DNA from: Tenacibaculum pacificus
GTDB taxonomy: Bacteria > Bacteroidota > Bacteroidia > Flavobacteriales > Flavobacteriaceae
Length of the DNA stretch: 64,000 nucleotides
Direction of reading: 5' to 3'
Assembly: GCF_027941775.1 (NCBI RefSeq)
Contig: NZ_CP115917.1
Location: 2,027,001-2,091,000 of the forward strand
Shown here: positions 38,382 through 48,045 of the stretch, piece by piece
Layout: every line of letters begins with the position of its first letter
Position numbering within the stretch: the stretch's first letter is position 1
Position numbers and translations under genes: made by a program
Notes under the pieces: generated by a model
Told to the model about the DNA's origin: nothing
Database searches by the model: none
What the model saw: only the letters and a program-made list of their open reading frames with translations

Positions 38382-38624
38382 ATGAAACGAGTAATTGTAG
38401 AATACAAAAAACTAACAACTGATATTTTAGATTTATTAATTGAAAAATATCCTGATGGTTACGATTATACTGATATTATTTCCTTTAAAAATACTAAAGG
38501 AGAAACTGTAAAAGCTGTAGAAGTTAAAACTGATGATACACTATATCTTGTAAAAATCAGTGCAATGTTAGAACAAACTATGGAAGATTATTCAGAAGAT
38601 GAAGAATCATTTGAAGAGTTATAA
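38382..38624 (+). CDS. Small acidic hypothetical protein
   Basis: An 80-residue protein, two bases after the previous stop, last in the operon. It begins MKRVIVEYKKLTTDILDLL and ends in a strongly acidic tail (EDYSEDEESFEEL). No family is recognised; similar small proteins occur in Flavobacteriaceae. The acidic tail could bind a basic partner, but no function can be given. Confidence 0.7.
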   Translation: MKRVIVEYKKLTTDILDLLIEKYPDGYDYTDIISFKNTKGETVKAVEVKTDDTLYLVKISAMLEQTMEDYSEDEESFEEL

Positions 38625-38666
38625 AATAGCTCAATAAAAATTATGAATGCTAGTTATTTTCAAAAA

Positions 38667-38709
38667 TAGTATCGAGAACTTTGTCGAGAAACTCAAATTC
38701 TCGATACTA
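38667..38709. repeat. Hairpin related to the 27047 inverted-repeat element
   Basis: Perfect 12-base arms TAGTATCGAGAA / TTCTCGATACTA surround a 19-base loop. The GTATCGAGAA core is the same as the inner arm of the inverted repeat at 27047, so this looks like a reduced copy of that element. There is no T run, so it is not an ordinary terminator. Confidence 0.6.
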
Positions 38710-38732
38710 ATTTTAGTATTGTATAATTTATT

Positions 38733-38771
38733 AAAAAAAACACGTAATCAAATTGATTACGTGTTTTTTAA
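38733..38771. terminator. Bidirectional terminator between the polyamine operon and prfA
   Basis: The stem CACGTAATCA / TGATTACGTG has a 3-base loop and A and T runs on both sides, between converging genes. Confidence 0.85.
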
Positions 38772-38797
38772 TATATAATAGTAATTAGTATATTTTA

Positions 38798-39874
38798 TTA
38801 AATAGTTTCTCCTAATTCTTTTAATTTAGAAGTGTTTTCTGCAAGCATTAACTCATCAATAATTTTCTGAATATCACCATTAATAATATTTGATAAATCA
38901 TATAAAGTTAAACCAATTCTATGATCGGTCATACGTCCTTGTGGAAAGTTATAGGTTCTAATCTTTGCAGATCTATCACCAGAAGTAACCATCGTTCCAC
39001 GTTTTAAAGCATCAGCAGCATTTTTCTTTGCTAACTCCATTTCGTATAAACGAGAACGTAATACTTTAAACGCTTTTTCTTTATTTTTATGTTGCGATTT
39101 CTGATCTTGACATTGCGCTACTAAACCAGTAGGAATATGTGTTAAACGAACCGCTGAATACGTTGTATTTACCGACTGCCCTCCAGGACCTGACGAACAG
39201 AAAAAGTCAATACGTACCTCTTTAGGGTTAATTTCTACATCAAATTCTTCAGCTTCAGGAAAAACCATACAAGTTGCTGCCGATGTATGTACACGACCTT
39301 GTGTTTCGGTTTGCGGTACACGTTGTACACGGTGTACACCTGCCTCAAATTTTAATGTTCCATAAACATCATCACCAGAAACTTCAAATTGAATTTCTTT
39401 AAAACCTCCGTTTGTTCCTTCAGAATAATCTACTGTTGATACTTTCCAGCCTCTACCTTCGCAATATTTAGTATACATTCTAAATAATTCACCTGCAAAA
39501 ATACTTGCTTCATCTCCACCTGCTCCTGCTCTAAGTTCTACAACGGCATTTTTACCATCTTCAGGATCTTTCGGAATAAGCATAAACTTAATTTCATCTT
39601 CTAAAACAGGAATACGCTTTTTAGCGTCATCCATTTCCATTTTAGCCATTTCCGTCATTTCAGCATCACTACCGTCAGCTATAATTTCTTTAGCTTCTTC
39701 AATTGAATCGGTTAGGCTTTTATACTCTTCACCTTTCTTTACAACTTTACCTAAATCTTTATATTCTTTACTTAACTTAACGTAACGTTTTTGATCCATT
39801 ATAACTTCTGGTTGGATAATTAAATCCGAAATTTCGTCATAACGTTGCTTTATAATTCTTAATTTGTCTAACAT
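38798..39874 (-). CDS. prfA: Peptide chain release factor 1
   Basis: A 358-residue class I release factor that reads UAA and UAG. The GGQ loop [20 protein letters not shown] and the [18 protein letters not shown] segment near the N-terminal helical domain are intact. The [13 protein letters not shown] segment is as in RF1. There is no internal frameshift, as expected for RF1 (unlike RF2). It converges on the polyamine operon and is preceded by a terminator. Confidence 0.95.
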   Translation of the reverse strand: MLDKLRIIKQRYDEISDLIIQPEVIMDQKRYVKLSKEYKDLGKVVKKGEEYKSLTDSIEEAKEIIADGSDAEMTEMAKMEMDDAKKRIPVLEDEIKFMLIPKDPEDGKNAVVELRAGAGGDEASIFAGELFRMYTKYCEGRGWKVSTVDYSEGTNGGFKEIQFEVSGDDVYGTLKFEAGVHRVQRVPQTETQGRVHTSAATCMVFPEAEEFDVEINPKEVRIDFFCSSGPGGQSVNTTYSAVRLTHIPTGLVAQCQDQKSQHKNKEKAFKVLRSRLYEMELAKKNAADALKRGTMVTSGDRSAKIRTYNFPQGRMTDHRIGLTLYDLSNIINGDIQKIIDELMLAENTSKLKELGETI

Positions 39875-39941
39875 CTTCTAGCTTTTCTGGTTTGCGAATT
39901 TACGGATTTTTATCGGAATTATTTTTAAAATATGTTCAAAT

Positions 39942-39988
39942 AAAAAAACGTATATCAATGCTATTACAGCATTGATATACGTTTTTTT
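39942..39988 (-). terminator. Strong hairpin terminator after the DUF1338 gene
   Basis: Perfect 21-base arms (including the A and T runs) surround a 5-base loop ATTAC. The core is ACGTATATCAATGCT. It lies between the DUF1338 stop at 40006 and the prfA start and stops minus-strand transcription. Confidence 0.85.
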
Positions 39989-40005
39989 AATATATTAAAA
40001 TAAGT

Positions 40006-40809
40006 TTATAATTTCATATCGGTACTTTCAAAAATTTTATCTGCAGAACCTGCAATAAAACCAGAATATAATTCACCGTTTTTCATAGCATGACGAAAAG
40101 CAAACTCATAATAACAAGAAGTAATTTCTTTTGTAACTTCCTTAAAAGTTACAGGAATTCTATCAGCTAAAACACTTGATTGCTCTAAAAACACCGCTGG
40201 AGTTCCTTTTATTTCTCCACCAGAAGTATTCATTTTAAAGCCTTTTTCTTTTAAAAATTCGTTTACTTCTTGTAACGATTTAAAAGTATCTAGTTTATTT
40301 ACATCTACCGTAAAGTGATTTGAACAAAATCCGTTTACATATAACCATGCTGCATATTCAGTTTCTGCTTGTAATTTTTCATAAACTTCAAAAGAAGGTT
40401 GTTCCCATAAACGACCTTTAAAAACTAATTCGGCAGGATTTAAATCTTCTTCTGATAATCCATCGATTAAACGTTTTACAGTTGCTTGTAATTCTTCAGA
40501 AAATTCTTTTGTCTTTAGCTGACTAATAAATACACGTGGAGCATTTTTATCAGTTTTATGCTCGTAATGTTTTGCATATAATTTTTTAGCTTCAAAAGTG
40601 TAATCACCACATTCTTGGTAACCAGCTTCTAAAAATGGCGTTGCTAATACTTCAATATTTACACGCTCATCATCAAAAGTTCTAAAAGCAACATGATCAT
40701 TATAAACCGCATTACCTTTATCTGTAAATAAATTTTTAATTTTTTGTGCAGAAGGAGTACGTTCTGTGTACTCTTTCCATAACTTTTCAAATATTTGTGC
40801 TGTTGTCAT
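40006..40809 (-). CDS. DUF1338 family protein, probable 2-oxoadipate dioxygenase/decarboxylase
   Basis: A 267-residue DUF1338 protein. The family includes HglS of Pseudomonas, an iron enzyme that converts 2-oxoadipate to D-2-hydroxyglutarate with loss of CO2 in lysine breakdown. Candidate metal ligands are His39 (NDHVAFR), His165 (SNHFTVDV) and Glu235 (YYEFAFR), and Arg43 follows His39 at the spacing I recall for the substrate-binding Arg. Divergent from an Lrp-type regulator and next to an FAD/iron-sulfur oxidase that could use the product. The substrate is inferred. Confidence 0.78.
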   Translation of the reverse strand: MTTAQIFEKLWKEYTERTPSAQKIKNLFTDKGNAVYNDHVAFRTFDDERVNIEVLATPFLEAGYQECGDYTFEAKKLYAKHYEHKTDKNAPRVFISQLKTKEFSEELQATVKRLIDGLSEEDLNPAELVFKGRLWEQPSFEVYEKLQAETEYAAWLYVNGFCSNHFTVDVNKLDTFKSLQEVNEFLKEKGFKMNTSGGEIKGTPAVFLEQSSVLADRIPVTFKEVTKEITSCYYEFAFRHAMKNGELYSGFIAGSADKIFESTDMKL

Positions 40810-40963
40810 ATTTTGATAATTTTACTACAAATTAAATCATATTCCTTTTAATAAAAGTTAAAAATGATTAATTTTACACATCAACAAGTTATTTTATGGT
40901 AAAACACAACAATTTTAAAGTTTTAAAAACCAAAATAACATTTTTTTAATCAAAAAACAGAAA

Positions 40964-41422
40964 ATGAATAATCAATTTGATTATATCGATAAACAAATAC
41001 TTTTAAAACTACGTTCAGATGCTAGAAAAGCTTACTCGCAAATAGCAGAAGAACTAAATGTTTCGAACTCTTTAATTCATCAACGGATAAAAAAACTCAC
41101 TACTGAGGGCGTTATAAAAAATGCTGAATTTATTTTAGATGAAAAAATGTTAGGCTACAAAACCAAATCATATACAGGTATTCGGTTACGAGAAGCACGT
41201 TTTGCTAAAGATGTAATGAAAGAACTAGAAAAAATACCCGAAATTACCGAATGTAACTTTGTATCGGGTAATTATGCTATTTTTATTCTGATTTACGCCA
41301 GAGATAACGAACATTTACAAAAGGTTTTATACGATAATGTACATTTGATAAACGGTGTTGCAGGTACCGATACTTTTATTTGTTTTGACACTTGCTTTAA
41401 AAGAAATATTCCTATTGAATAA
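40964..41422 (+). CDS. Lrp/AsnC family transcriptional regulator
   Basis: A 152-residue regulator. The N-terminal winged helix-turn-helix (IDKQILLKLRSDARKAYSQIAEELNVSNSLIHQRIKKL) is typical, and the C-terminal part is the amino-acid-binding RAM/AsnC domain (GYKTKSYTGIRL to NGVAGTDTFICF). Such proteins respond to amino acids. It is divergent from the DUF1338 gene and is followed by the oxidase gene after 7 bases, so it may control both according to lysine or a related amino acid. That is inferred from position. Confidence 0.88.
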   Translation: MNNQFDYIDKQILLKLRSDARKAYSQIAEELNVSNSLIHQRIKKLTTEGVIKNAEFILDEKMLGYKTKSYTGIRLREARFAKDVMKELEKIPEITECNFVSGNYAIFILIYARDNEHLQKVLYDNVHLINGVAGTDTFICFDTCFKRNIPIE

Positions 41423-41429
41423 CTAAAAG

Positions 41430-44327
41430 ATGACAGAAAAAATACTATTATTAAATTTAGATAAAAGCTTAAAAGGTCAATTATTTTTTGATGATTTACA
41501 TAAAACCTTATATGCTACGGATGCCTCTGTATATCGAAAAATTCCGTTAGCAGTTGCCTATCCGAAGGATTCAGAAGATATTAAAATACTAATTGATTTT
41601 GCTACCAAAAATAAAGTTACATTAATTCCTAGAACTGCGGGAACTTCATTAGCAGGGCAATGTGTTGGCGATGGAATTGTGGTCGATGTTTCGAAACATT
41701 TTACCAATATATTGGCTTTTGATGAAAAAAATAAAACAATTACCGTACAACCTGGAATTATTCGTGATGATTTAAACCGATTTTTAAAACCTTACGGATT
41801 ATTTTTTGGTCCGAATACCTCAACCTCTAATCGCTGTATGATTGGTGGAATGGTTGGAAATAATTCATCAGGAAGTACTTCAATTCGCTACGGAGTTACT
41901 CGTGATAAAGTAATTACTATCGAAGGAATTTTAGCTGATGGAAGCGATGTTATTTTTTCAGAAATTACTTCGCAAGAGTTTCATCAGAAAAAAATAAATC
42001 AAACTTTAGAAGGAACTATTTATAAAACTATTTACAACGAACTTTCTCAAGAAGCAATTCAAAAAGAAATTATAAATGAATTTCCAAAGCCAGAAATCCA
42101 CAGAAGAAATACAGGATACGCTGTTGATGAATTTTTAAAATCCGATTTATTTGGAGGAAATGAAACAACTATAAATCCTGCAAAATTTTTATCAGGAAGC
42201 GAAGGAACTTTAGTTTTTTCGACAGAAATCACCATACAATTAAACGACTTACCTCCTACTTTTAGTATTATGGTTTGTCCACATTTTACAAGTATCAACC
42301 AAAGTTTAAAAGCTACGGTTACCGCAATGAAACACAAATTGTATGCCTGTGAATTAATGGATAAAGTTATTTTAGATTGTACCAAAAATAACAGAGAACA
42401 AGCTAAAAACCGATTCTTTTTACAAGATGATCCTGAAGCTGTTTTAATGTTAGAAGTTTCTTCGGATACTTTAGAAGATGCAGAAATTCAAGCTGATAAA
42501 TTAATTGAAGATTTAAAATCGAATAATTTCGGGCATCATTACCCTAAAGTTTATGGCGATGATATAGCAAAAGTACATCACTTACGAAAAGCAGGTTTAG
42601 GCTTATTAGGAAATATTGTTGGCGATATGAAAGCCGTTGCTTGTATTGAAGATACAGCCGTTGCTTTGGAAGATTTACCAGAATATATTGAAGAATTCAC
42701 TCAAATTATGGATAAGTATCAGCAAGATGCCGTTTATTATGCACATGCTGGTGCTGGAGAATTACATTTACGCCCTATTTTAAATCTGAAGAAACAGGAA
42801 GATGTTGTTTTATTCCGAAAAATAACCACAGAAACTGCCGAGCTTGTAAAAAAATATAAAGGCTCGTTTAGTGGTGAACATGGCGATGGAATTGTTCGTG
42901 CCGAATTTATTCCGTTAATGATTGGTGATAAAAATTATCAATTATTAAGAAGGATAAAAAAAGCTTTTGATCCGCAGAATGTTTTTAATCAAGGAAAAAT
43001 TACCGACGCTTTTCCGATGGATAAAAATTTACGCTATGAAATTGACAGAAAAGAACCTGTTATAAAAACATTGCAAGATTTTTCTGAAAGCGAAGGAATT
43101 TTAAAATTAGCTGAAAAATGTAATGGCTCGGGAGATTGTAGAAAATCACCTGAAGCAGGTGGAACATTATGCCCAAGTTATAGAGCCACTAGAAATGAGA
43201 AAGAAACCACTCGTGCAAGAGCAAATATGTTACGAGAAGTTTTAACAAATAATACTGCTGAAAATAAATTCGATTCTAAAGAATTAAAAGAAGTTTTAGA
43301 TTTATGTTTAAGTTGTAAAGCTTGTGCCACAGAATGCCCAAGTAATGTTGATATCGCTTCGATGAAAGCCGAATTTTTATATCAATATCAAGAAACAAAT
43401 GGTTATTCTTTTAGAAGTACTTTGTTTGCCAATAATGCAAAATATAATAAACTAGGAAGTAAAATTCCTGTTATCACAAACTTTTTAACCAACACTTTAT
43501 TAGCTAAAAAAATAATGGGCGTTGCTACAGAACGAACTGTTCCGAAGTTAGCAAAACAACCTTTATCTGTTTGGTTAAAAAAACATCTATCAACAAAATC
43601 TAAAAAAGCAGTTTATTTATTTAACGATGAATTCACTAATTTTTATGATGCTGAAATTGGTAAAGACGCTGTTATTTTATTAGAAAAACTAGGATACGAA
43701 GTTAAAAACATAGCACACGAAGAAAGCGGAAGAAGTCATATTTCTAAAGGATTTTTAAACGAAGCAAAAACGCTGGCTAATAAAAATGTAGCTATTTTTA
43801 AAGATTTAATATCTGAAGAAACTCCATTAATAGGAATAGAACCTTCGGCAATTTTAACTTTTAGAGATGAATATATTCGTTTAGCTGATGATAAAATATC
43901 TGCTAAAAAAATCGCTAAAAATGTATTTACTTTTGAAGAGTTTTTAGCTGCTGAACATCAAAAAGAAAATATAGATACAGCGTTATTTACAAAAGAAACT
44001 AAAACGCTTAAAATTCATGGGCATTGCCATCAAAAAGCATTGTCATCAACTCATTCTAGTTTTTCAATTTTAAATATTCCTGAAAACTATAAAGTTACCA
44101 TTATGAATACAGGTTGTTGTGGAATGGCGGGTTCTTTTGGTTATGAAAAAGAACATTACAAAGTAAGTATGCAAGTTGGTGAAGACACGTTATTTCCTAA
44201 AATTAGAAACTGTGCTACAGATACCGAAATTGTAGCTGCGGGTACAAGTTGTCGTCATCAAATTTATGATGGAACAAAACGTATTGCTAAACATCCTGTT
44301 ACTATCCTAAAAGAAGCGCTATCATAA
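41430..44327 (+). CDS. FAD-linked oxidase fused to an iron-sulfur/CCG module (GlcD-GlpC type)
   Basis: A 965-residue fusion. The N-terminal FAD_binding_4 domain includes TLIPRTAGTSLAGQ and GMVGNNSSGSTSIRYG (near residue 150). An FAD-oxidase C-terminal domain follows, then two iron-sulfur sites (CNGSGDCR near 561 and CLSCKACATECP near 625). The C-terminal part has CCG-type motifs (HGHCHQ near 862 and TGCCGMAGSFGYE near 895). Relatives such as YdiJ oxidise D-2-hydroxyglutarate. With the DUF1338 gene beside it, D-2-hydroxyglutarate is the likely substrate here, with D-lactate or glycolate as alternatives. Confidence 0.88.
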   Translation: MTEKILLLNLDKSLKGQLFFDDLHKTLYATDASVYRKIPLAVAYPKDSEDIKILIDFATKNKVTLIPRTAGTSLAGQCVGDGIVVDVSKHFTNILAFDEKNKTITVQPGIIRDDLNRFLKPYGLFFGPNTSTSNRCMIGGMVGNNSSGSTSIRYGVTRDKVITIEGILADGSDVIFSEITSQEFHQKKINQTLEGTIYKTIYNELSQEAIQKEIINEFPKPEIHRRNTGYAVDEFLKSDLFGGNETTINPAKFLSGSEGTLVFSTEITIQLNDLPPTFSIMVCPHFTSINQSLKATVTAMKHKLYACELMDKVILDCTKNNREQAKNRFFLQDDPEAVLMLEVSSDTLEDAEIQADKLIEDLKSNNFGHHYPKVYGDDIAKVHHLRKAGLGLLGNIVGDMKAVACIEDTAVALEDLPEYIEEFTQIMDKYQQDAVYYAHAGAGELHLRPILNLKKQEDVVLFRKITTETAELVKKYKGSFSGEHGDGIVRAEFIPLMIGDKNYQLLRRIKKAFDPQNVFNQGKITDAFPMDKNLRYEIDRKEPVIKTLQDFSESEGILKLAEKCNGSGDCRKSPEAGGTLCPSYRATRNEKETTRARANMLREVLTNNTAENKFDSKELKEVLDLCLSCKACATECPSNVDIASMKAEFLYQYQETNGYSFRSTLFANNAKYNKLGSKIPVITNFLTNTLLAKKIMGVATERTVPKLAKQPLSVWLKKHLSTKSKKAVYLFNDEFTNFYDAEIGKDAVILLEKLGYEVKNIAHEESGRSHISKGFLNEAKTLANKNVAIFKDLISEETPLIGIEPSAILTFRDEYIRLADDKISAKKIAKNVFTFEEFLAAEHQKENIDTALFTKETKTLKIHGHCHQKALSSTHSSFSILNIPENYKVTIMNTGCCGMAGSFGYEKEHYKVSMQVGEDTLFPKIRNCATDTEIVAAGTSCRHQIYDGTKRIAKHPVTILKEALS

Positions 44328-44386
44328 AATATTGATTATAAGGTTATTATTTCGTATATTAAGGACTTAACTTTAAAAAACATATT

Positions 44387-44836
44387 ATGAATAGTAACAA
44401 AATAATTATAAATAATGCTATATTAATTTTCGCAGGAATTGCTATCTTTTTTTTACTAATGAAAGTTTTAGGACTTGATAAAATTTCTGAACTACGATTT
44501 TTAAATTTTGGTTTTATTCTTTGGGGAATAAATAACGCTATACGAACGAATATGAATAAAAATAAAGAATCCTTATATATTAATAACTTTTCTGTAGGAA
44601 TAGGGACTTCAATAATGGCTGTTGGGTTGTCTATTGTTGGAATAATTATTTATGTAGATTTTATAGACCCAAGTTTTATGTCAGTATTGGAAAACTCTGC
44701 ATTTTGGGGACAAAATTTAAGTTTAGGTTTGGTTGTTTTTGCTTTAGCTATTGAAGGAATTGCCTCTTCGGTTATTTGTTCGTTTATCTTAATGCAATAT
44801 TATAAAAATTACAAAATAAGTGTAAATATTGCTTAA
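44387..44836 (+). CDS. Four-helix membrane hypothetical protein
   Basis: A 149-residue protein with about four hydrophobic segments (IINNAILIFAGIAIFFLLMKVLGL, a short segment near 45, GIGTSIMAVGLSIVGIIIYV and LSLGLVVFALAIEGIASSVIC). No named family is recognised. It lies 59 bases downstream of the oxidase gene on the same strand and is closed by a strong terminator. Confidence 0.65.
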   Translation: MNSNKIIINNAILIFAGIAIFFLLMKVLGLDKISELRFLNFGFILWGINNAIRTNMNKNKESLYINNFSVGIGTSIMAVGLSIVGIIIYVDFIDPSFMSVLENSAFWGQNLSLGLVVFALAIEGIASSVICSFILMQYYKNYKISVNIA

Positions 44837-44863
44837 TATTTTCATCAAAATTTATTAAAAAAC

Positions 44864-44897
44864 AAAAAGCCTTCGATTAAAAATCGAAGGCTTTTTT
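44864..44897. terminator. Bidirectional terminator
   Basis: The 15-base arms AAAAAGCCTTCGATT / AATCGAAGGCTTTTT have a 3-base loop between converging genes, and T runs occur on both strands. Confidence 0.9.
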
Positions 44898-44921
44898 ATG
44901 ATACATTATTCTTTTAATGTA

Positions 44922-45764
44922 TTATGGCTGAATTACCTGTTCTTCAGCTAATAATCCAAAAAACTTATCTAAGTTTGGTAAGATAATAATTTTTGTTCTT
45001 CTATTTCTTGCTCTATTAGCACTTGTAGAATTGTCTACTAATGGTAAAGAAGAACCTCTACCTGAAGCTATTAATCTACTTGAATCAATACCAAATTTAT
45101 TTTCTAAAACACGTACTATTGAAGTAGCTCTTTTTACACTTAAATCCCAATTATCTTGTAATACTTGAGTGTGTATTTTTCTTGAATCAGTATGACCTTC
45201 AATCATAACATCCATACTTGGTTCAGATTTAATAATATCTGCTAATTTTTTAAGCGTACTATATGCTTTGCTATTTACATTATAACTTCCTGTTTTAAAT
45301 AACATTTTATCTGAAATAGAAATCATTACTACTGTTTTATCAATATTTACATTAATATCATCAGAATTTTCTAAATCAGTAACATCTATAGATTTTTTAA
45401 GCTGATAAGAAACTGCTAAATTCATAGAGTCTTTTAACGTTTTAGCATTTGCTAATTTAGTAGCATCAACATTCGCTAAAGTTTTACGCATTTTGACTTT
45501 CATCGCATTAGATATTACAGCTCCTTCAACCATATCTAATTTAACATCATTTTCTTTTTGTAAACCTGAATTAATACCTTTTAAAGAATTAATTTTAGCA
45601 TTATAACGATCAACTCTTTGCTCTATTTTAGCAAATTTTGCTGATAATTGTTCTTTTTCGAAAGTTGTTTGTTTAAACTGATTTTCTAATTCAACATACT
45701 TTTTTTTAGAAACACACGATGTTGATAATATTACAACTGCAACTAATAGGGAAACTTTTTTCAT
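44922..45764 (-). CDS. OmpA family lipoprotein
   Basis: A 280-residue lipoprotein. The signal ends in a lipobox (VILSTSC, acylated Cys). A coiled-coil-like middle (QKENDVKLD and neighbours) precedes the C-terminal OmpA domain with peptidoglycan-binding motifs EGHTDSRKI and SVKRATSIVRVLENKFGI, RLIASGRGSSLP and NRARNRRTKIIIL. It anchors the outer membrane or an envelope complex to peptidoglycan. It is probably monocistronic. The upstream region has no clear promoter. Confidence 0.9.
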   Translation of the reverse strand: MKKVSLLVAVVILSTSCVSKKKYVELENQFKQTTFEKEQLSAKFAKIEQRVDRYNAKINSLKGINSGLQKENDVKLDMVEGAVISNAMKVKMRKTLANVDATKLANAKTLKDSMNLAVSYQLKKSIDVTDLENSDDINVNIDKTVVMISISDKMLFKTGSYNVNSKAYSTLKKLADIIKSEPSMDVMIEGHTDSRKIHTQVLQDNWDLSVKRATSIVRVLENKFGIDSSRLIASGRGSSLPLVDNSTSANRARNRRTKIIILPNLDKFFGLLAEEQVIQP

Positions 45765-45834
45765 TATTTATTTATACTTAATTAATTAGATTAATGCTAA
45801 ACTTAACTATATAAAACTTAGTGTATATAATTAG

Positions 45835-46770
45835 TTATTCTTTTGATAAAAACACCTCAGCCATCATACAACGGGCACTTCCACCACCACAGGTTTCAAT
45901 AGTTTCTAGTGATGAATGAATGATTTTATTATGTTTATTTATTTTTTGTAATTGGTCATTTGTTAACGAGTTATAAGCAGATGAACTCATAATTAAAAAA
46001 CGTTCATCATTAGCACCTTTTACTTGTAGCATATTTCCAGCAAATTGTACTACTTGTTTTTCAGTAACAGCAATAACTTCTTTACCACTTGTTTTTAAAT
46101 GTTTTACAACCGATTTTTTTTCTTTTTTATCGTCTATTGCTTCTAAACAAAGAATAGCAAATGTTTCAGCAACACACATCATTACATTGGTGTGATAAAT
46201 AGCGGCTACTTCACCATTTACTGTTTGATTTGCTGTAAAAATTACGGGTGTATATTCAAAATCTTCACAAAATTCAATAAACAATTCTTCGTCAGCTCTT
46301 GGTGATAAAGCACAATATGCTTTTCTATTGGTACGATCTAAAATCATACTTCCTGTACCTTCTAAAAAAACACCTTCTTCTTCGGCATCAGAATAATCAA
46401 TAATACTATTTATTTTAAATCCTTTTTCTTCTAAAACAGCCAATACATCTTCTCGCTTTTCTAAACGTCTGTTTTCAGCAAACATCGGATAAATAGCAAC
46501 ATCACCATTTTCATTAAAAGAAATCCAATTATTAGGAAACAATGCATCTGGAGTATCTGGTTTTTTGGTATCCTCAACAACAATAACATGAACTCCTATC
46601 GCTTTTAACTTTATTACAAAAGCATCAAATTCTTGTTGTGCTTTTGCATTAATAGTAGCGGGTAACATGTTTGCTAATTCTTGCTGATAATGATTATTTA
46701 CAGCCGTTTGTTCGTTCATTCTAAAACTAGCGGGACGCACCATTAAAATGGTATTAGTCGTTTGTTCCAT
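45835..46770 (-). CDS. ctlX: Citrulline hydrolase CtlX (guanidino-modifying fold)
   Basis: A 311-residue protein of the amidinotransferase/arginine deiminase superfamily, matching flavobacterial CtlX. The substrate-binding FPNNWISFNENG, the GTGSMILDRTNRKAYCALSPRADE block and the C-terminal nucleophile region CGGGSARCMMAE are present. CtlX converts citrulline to ornithine, carbon dioxide and ammonia in arginine/citrulline breakdown. The next gene upstream, a flavoprotein, ends 50 bases away on the same strand. The citrulline assignment is from family knowledge. Confidence 0.85.
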   Translation of the reverse strand: MEQTTNTILMVRPASFRMNEQTAVNNHYQQELANMLPATINAKAQQEFDAFVIKLKAIGVHVIVVEDTKKPDTPDALFPNNWISFNENGDVAIYPMFAENRRLEKREDVLAVLEEKGFKINSIIDYSDAEEEGVFLEGTGSMILDRTNRKAYCALSPRADEELFIEFCEDFEYTPVIFTANQTVNGEVAAIYHTNVMMCVAETFAILCLEAIDDKKEKKSVVKHLKTSGKEVIAVTEKQVVQFAGNMLQVKGANDERFLIMSSSAYNSLTNDQLQKINKHNKIIHSSLETIETCGGGSARCMMAEVFLSKE

Positions 46771-46820
46771 ACTCTTAAATATTAAATGTAATTGTTTTTT
46801 TGATATCGGTTATTGAAGTA

Positions 46821-47867
46821 TTATTCTTGTTTTTTACTGATGATATCAGCTAAGTAACTAGCATCTTTAGAAACACCTCCTAAAGTTGCAGAACCACGTG
46901 TAAACATCCAAGGCAAACCTATAAAATATAAACCATCTATATTACTAACACCTCTATAATTTTTTGGATATCCATCTCCATCTAATTCCAAACCTTCAAT
47001 CCAGTTAAAATTAGGACGATATCCTGTTGCCCAAACAATATTTTTGATGGTACTAATGGTTTTATTCTCAAAAATGATGTCTGTTTTTAATGCATCTTTT
47101 GTTCTTCCTTGCACAATTACATTTTTTCGAGAAAGTATTTCTTTCACATCTGTTCCAATAACTGGCTGTATCGATGAGTTTATTTTTTTACCTATCCAAC
47201 TATATTTACTGTAACTTAAAAAACCAATCAATGTAAACCACCACCAAAGTGTTTTTCCTAAAAATTGCTGTGGTAAGGATTTTACGTTTGTATTTCCTGA
47301 AAAATAAACAGTTCGATTACCATCTTTTGATAATTCATTTAAAATTTGATACCCAGAATCTCCTCCTCCAACAACTAAAGCATCTCCATTTTGTAACTGA
47401 CTTTCATTTTTATAAAAATTACTGTGCATTTGTAAAACACTTTCAGATAATTTTGTGTGACAAGGAGGTGTATAAGGAATATGAAAAGGACCTGTAGCAA
47501 TAATTACATTTTTAGTTTCAATTTCGCCACCTTTATAAGTTACGTAAAAACCGTTTTCGTTTTTTCTTACAGATGTTACTAAAGTATCTAATTGTACAGG
47601 AATTTTAAATTCAGAAACATAGTTTTTAAAGTAATTACTAACTTCTACTTTTGTTGGATAATGTCCTTTTGGAGCATCAAATTTTAAACCTGGTAAATGA
47701 TTGTATTCTGTTGGTGTAAATAATTTTAAAGAATCCCATCTATTTAACCAAGAAGCACCAATTTCTTTTTCGCCATCAATAACTATAAACTTTTTATCCA
47801 TTTGTTTTAAATGGTATGCCATCGATAATCCTGCTTGAGCCCCTCCAATAACTACATAATCTAACAT
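46821..47867 (-). CDS. CzcO/FMO-like NAD(P)H-dependent flavoprotein
   Basis: A 348-residue flavoprotein with an N-terminal FAD Rossmann motif GGAQAGLSMAYHL, a WLNRWDSLKLFTP segment typical of the CzcO/YhiN-like monooxygenases, an NAD(P) motif VVGGGDSGYQIL at about residues 168-179, and ATGYRPNFNWIEG near the end. The physiological substrate is unknown; relatives act on metals, thiols or hydrophobic amines. It lies 50 bases upstream of ctlX on the same strand and may be co-transcribed with it. Confidence 0.82.
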   Translation of the reverse strand: MLDYVVIGGAQAGLSMAYHLKQMDKKFIVIDGEKEIGASWLNRWDSLKLFTPTEYNHLPGLKFDAPKGHYPTKVEVSNYFKNYVSEFKIPVQLDTLVTSVRKNENGFYVTYKGGEIETKNVIIATGPFHIPYTPPCHTKLSESVLQMHSNFYKNESQLQNGDALVVGGGDSGYQILNELSKDGNRTVYFSGNTNVKSLPQQFLGKTLWWWFTLIGFLSYSKYSWIGKKINSSIQPVIGTDVKEILSRKNVIVQGRTKDALKTDIIFENKTISTIKNIVWATGYRPNFNWIEGLELDGDGYPKNYRGVSNIDGLYFIGLPWMFTRGSATLGGVSKDASYLADIISKKQE

Positions 47868-48045
47868 CTCTTTTCTTTTTATTATTTACCTTTCAAAGGT
47901 AGACAAAATAACAGGCATCACTTTACCCTAAAAAAAAGGTTTCCTTAAACTTATTGTTAATTTCTAAAGGATTATTTGTTTTTTTATGATAATTAACTCA
48001 AGATAAAAAATGATACTAATTTTTGATATAGACTTGATAAAAATA

